Made by a program: the position numbers and the translations under genes | Source of the DNA: Phoronis ovalis | Taxonomy: Eukaryota; Phoronida; Phoronidae | Assembly: GCA_028565635.1 (NCBI GenBank) | Contig: JAOXYB010108714.1 | Span: 1-20,902, forward strand | Reading direction: 5' to 3' | DNA length: 20,902 bases | Shown: positions 19,456-20,902 of the stretch, piece after piece | How the letters are laid out: each line of letters opens with the position of its first letter | Position numbering within the stretch: position 1 is the stretch's first letter | Notes under the pieces: model-generated | Told to the model about the DNA's origin: nothing | Databases searched by the model: none | The model's input: the letters and a program-made list of their open reading frames with translations, nothing else

Positions 19456-20239
19456 CTAATCATAAAATTGTTCACTATGAATGATGTCTCTCATAGTACT
19501 TACTTAATAAATGTGCCAAATATGAAAGAAATCCATCCAATTATTTTCTTGTCATAATTTAGAACAAGTGCATGGACACGTGTAGGGCACATGCATTGCT
19601 GTAGTTAGTCTGTGGAACGTTTGCCTAGATGGCTCATGTTTATTGACAACTCTTTATTGATAATGATTCCCAAACTGCACCATTTTTCTCTAATTACATA
19701 ATTGCATTCCTTATTAACACTTACATTAGCACCGTGGTTGGCCTTGATACAGCATTATAATATGCATAATGATACATGAAGTCATCCTAGAGAAGTGTCA
19801 GATCTCTTTTTTGACATTGTTATACTTCCAAGATAATAGGTTTGCAAAGTAACTGACTGAATGTCCCTTGTGCTTATCTTTATATACAATGATTTGTGTT
19901 AGTACAAAGTTAATTGGTGGTAACCAATGCCATTATTTGGGTGTACTGTACTCTTAGGTGTCCTTTTGTGTAAAGCATCTCATTACTGCCTTTTGGACCA
20001 TGCTATTTTATCAGTGAATCGTAGAGGATCAGTGAGACAACTAAATTCCTAAATTTGTTCTGAGAAGATTTTGACTTAGCAATAGTACACCGATCATAAA
20101 GAAAAATCAAAATATTATACCTATGCCTGGCCATTGTATATATTGTTTAGTGCAGAACATCGAAGTTAATACTACATAACACTTATTCCATTTGCGTTAG
20201 AAATAATTGTAAATTGAATAAATTTGGATTAAAGGATAC

Positions 20240-20352
20240 GTTCTGAGAATTCTAGCAATGTCTGGAAGTCGTGCTAACATTTGTAACCGTTTGTCGTCTT
20301 CTGGATTACATGTCAAGGAATCTGCCATTTTCTTCGCTTCCTTTGCTCTTAT
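20240..20352 (-). CDS. CDT1: CDT1 DNA replication licensing factor, internal exon (third from last)
   Basis: This 113-nt exon begins after TTTTAG (AG at 20354-20353) in phase 0 and ends at the donor AGAAC|GTATCC with two bases left over. It encodes 37 residues beginning IRAKEAKKMA and ending LARLPDIARILR. Human CDT1 has the closely similar stretches IRAKEAQKQ and LERLPELARVLR at the same place, just before the C-terminal winged helix. CDT1 works in the nucleus with ORC and CDC6 to load the MCM2-7 helicase on origins in G1, and this C-terminal region contacts MCM. Joining to the next exon restores the codon ACA (Thr). The upstream exons, with the geminin-binding domain and the N-terminal degron, are outside the window. 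I saw no matching exon between 20353 and 20902. Confidence 0.9.
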
Positions 20353-20902
20353 CTAAAACAAATAAAGTATGTCAGACACAACGAAGCAACGATTGATCAC
20401 CAAGCTAGATGATATAAATTAGTATGAAATGTCATTGCTTTGGAAACAATCTCTCAGAGATCATGCCAATAAACCTAACAATTTAAGAATCCAAAACAGC
20501 AAGGTTACTGTGTTCTCTATAAAAGTAAAACACGACAAGTTGTAGTAACATATAAAATTGTGTCATAGTTTGTGTAATGTACAGTTCCATAACATTACTT
20601 GCCATGGGTTCATGTCGCAAATGTTGCACTAAAATAAAGTCTACTAAAAAGTCAATTTGAAAGCCAAGATGGAAACAACCAATCAAATATATGGAGTCAT
20701 TTGAAAAAATGTTCTGATAGCAGTGGCTTACAGGAAGTGCAGTTGTGTTGTATGTTTTTGATGTATACATACAACATGTAAAGAATCAAGTTGAAAGCTG
20801 GGTTAAAAAAAACTTCAACTAAGAGCTACGGTAATTCTTCTCAATTCGTACAACTCCATTATTCGTACACACCCCCTTTTTCAGATTTTATAATTTCTGA
20901 AA
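20353..20902 (-). other. Upstream CDT1 intron sequence (partial)
   Basis: The sequence preceding the acceptor at 20354-20353 is AT-rich. A 95-codon minus-strand frame at 20770-20483 has no CDT1 similarity and no fitting splice signals, so it is taken as intron. The next upstream exon should lie beyond 20902. Confidence 0.6.

Larger units (their letters stand above)
16599..20239 (-). other. CDT1 intron, 3.6 kb, repeat-bearing
   Basis: This is a GT-AG intron between the exon ending at 20240 and the exon starting at 16598. It holds the fold-back element at about 18700-19455 and the degenerate direct repeat at 17534-17740. I found no convincing extra exon or nested gene. Minus-strand open frames such as that at 17095-16874 show no recognisable domain and lack matching splice sites. 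Confidence 0.85.

Overview
The window looks like AT-rich nuclear DNA from a bilaterian animal, most likely a mollusc such as a bivalve. The evidence is split genes with GT-AG introns, no bacterial gene layout, and dense short repeats. Among these are copies of a CCAAGATGGCCGCC motif and fold-back elements of a kind I associate with bivalve genomes. The species assignment is inference. All genes I can support are on the minus strand, so transcription runs from high to low coordinates.

Right side (about 20352-13650): the last three coding exons of the DNA-replication licensing factor CDT1 (20352-20240, 16598-16510, 14367-14204). The reading phases join cleanly (0 to 2, 2 to 1, 1 to stop) and give a 121-residue C-terminal winged-helix domain that aligns throughout with the end of animal CDT1. 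Upstream exons lie beyond the window. The larger of the two introns carries a fold-back repeat (about 18700-19455) and a degenerate tandem repeat.

Middle (about 13640-7670): mostly AT-rich DNA with tandem and dispersed duplications. Two phase-compatible exon candidates (10395-10283 and 9979-9908) may be the 3' end of an unrecognised gene.

Left side (about 7660-125): a putative secreted-protein gene. It begins with a perfect three-repeat IRF-type element abutting a TATA box (7660-7636), followed by a short 5' UTR exon with a strong donor. Next comes an exon encoding a signal peptide (ATG at 7319), then further exons at 3268-3092, 3021-2920 and 1140-440. All these junctions are phase 1. The last two exons resemble the prodomain and the first half of the cystine-knot domain of a TGF-beta superfamily ligand, but very divergently, and the second half of the knot is not seen. 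A likely poly(A) signal is at 148-143. The introns contain a complete non-autonomous element with 9-bp target duplications (4781-5261), an 11-bp-TIR element (3612-3930) and a 1.2-kb palindromic repeat carrying YY1-like motifs (1353-2560).

The most interesting feature is the left gene: a divergent cytokine-like ligand that appears to be driven by an interferon-regulatory-factor element. CDT1 is a housekeeping cell-cycle gene, and nothing in the sequence links the two functionally.
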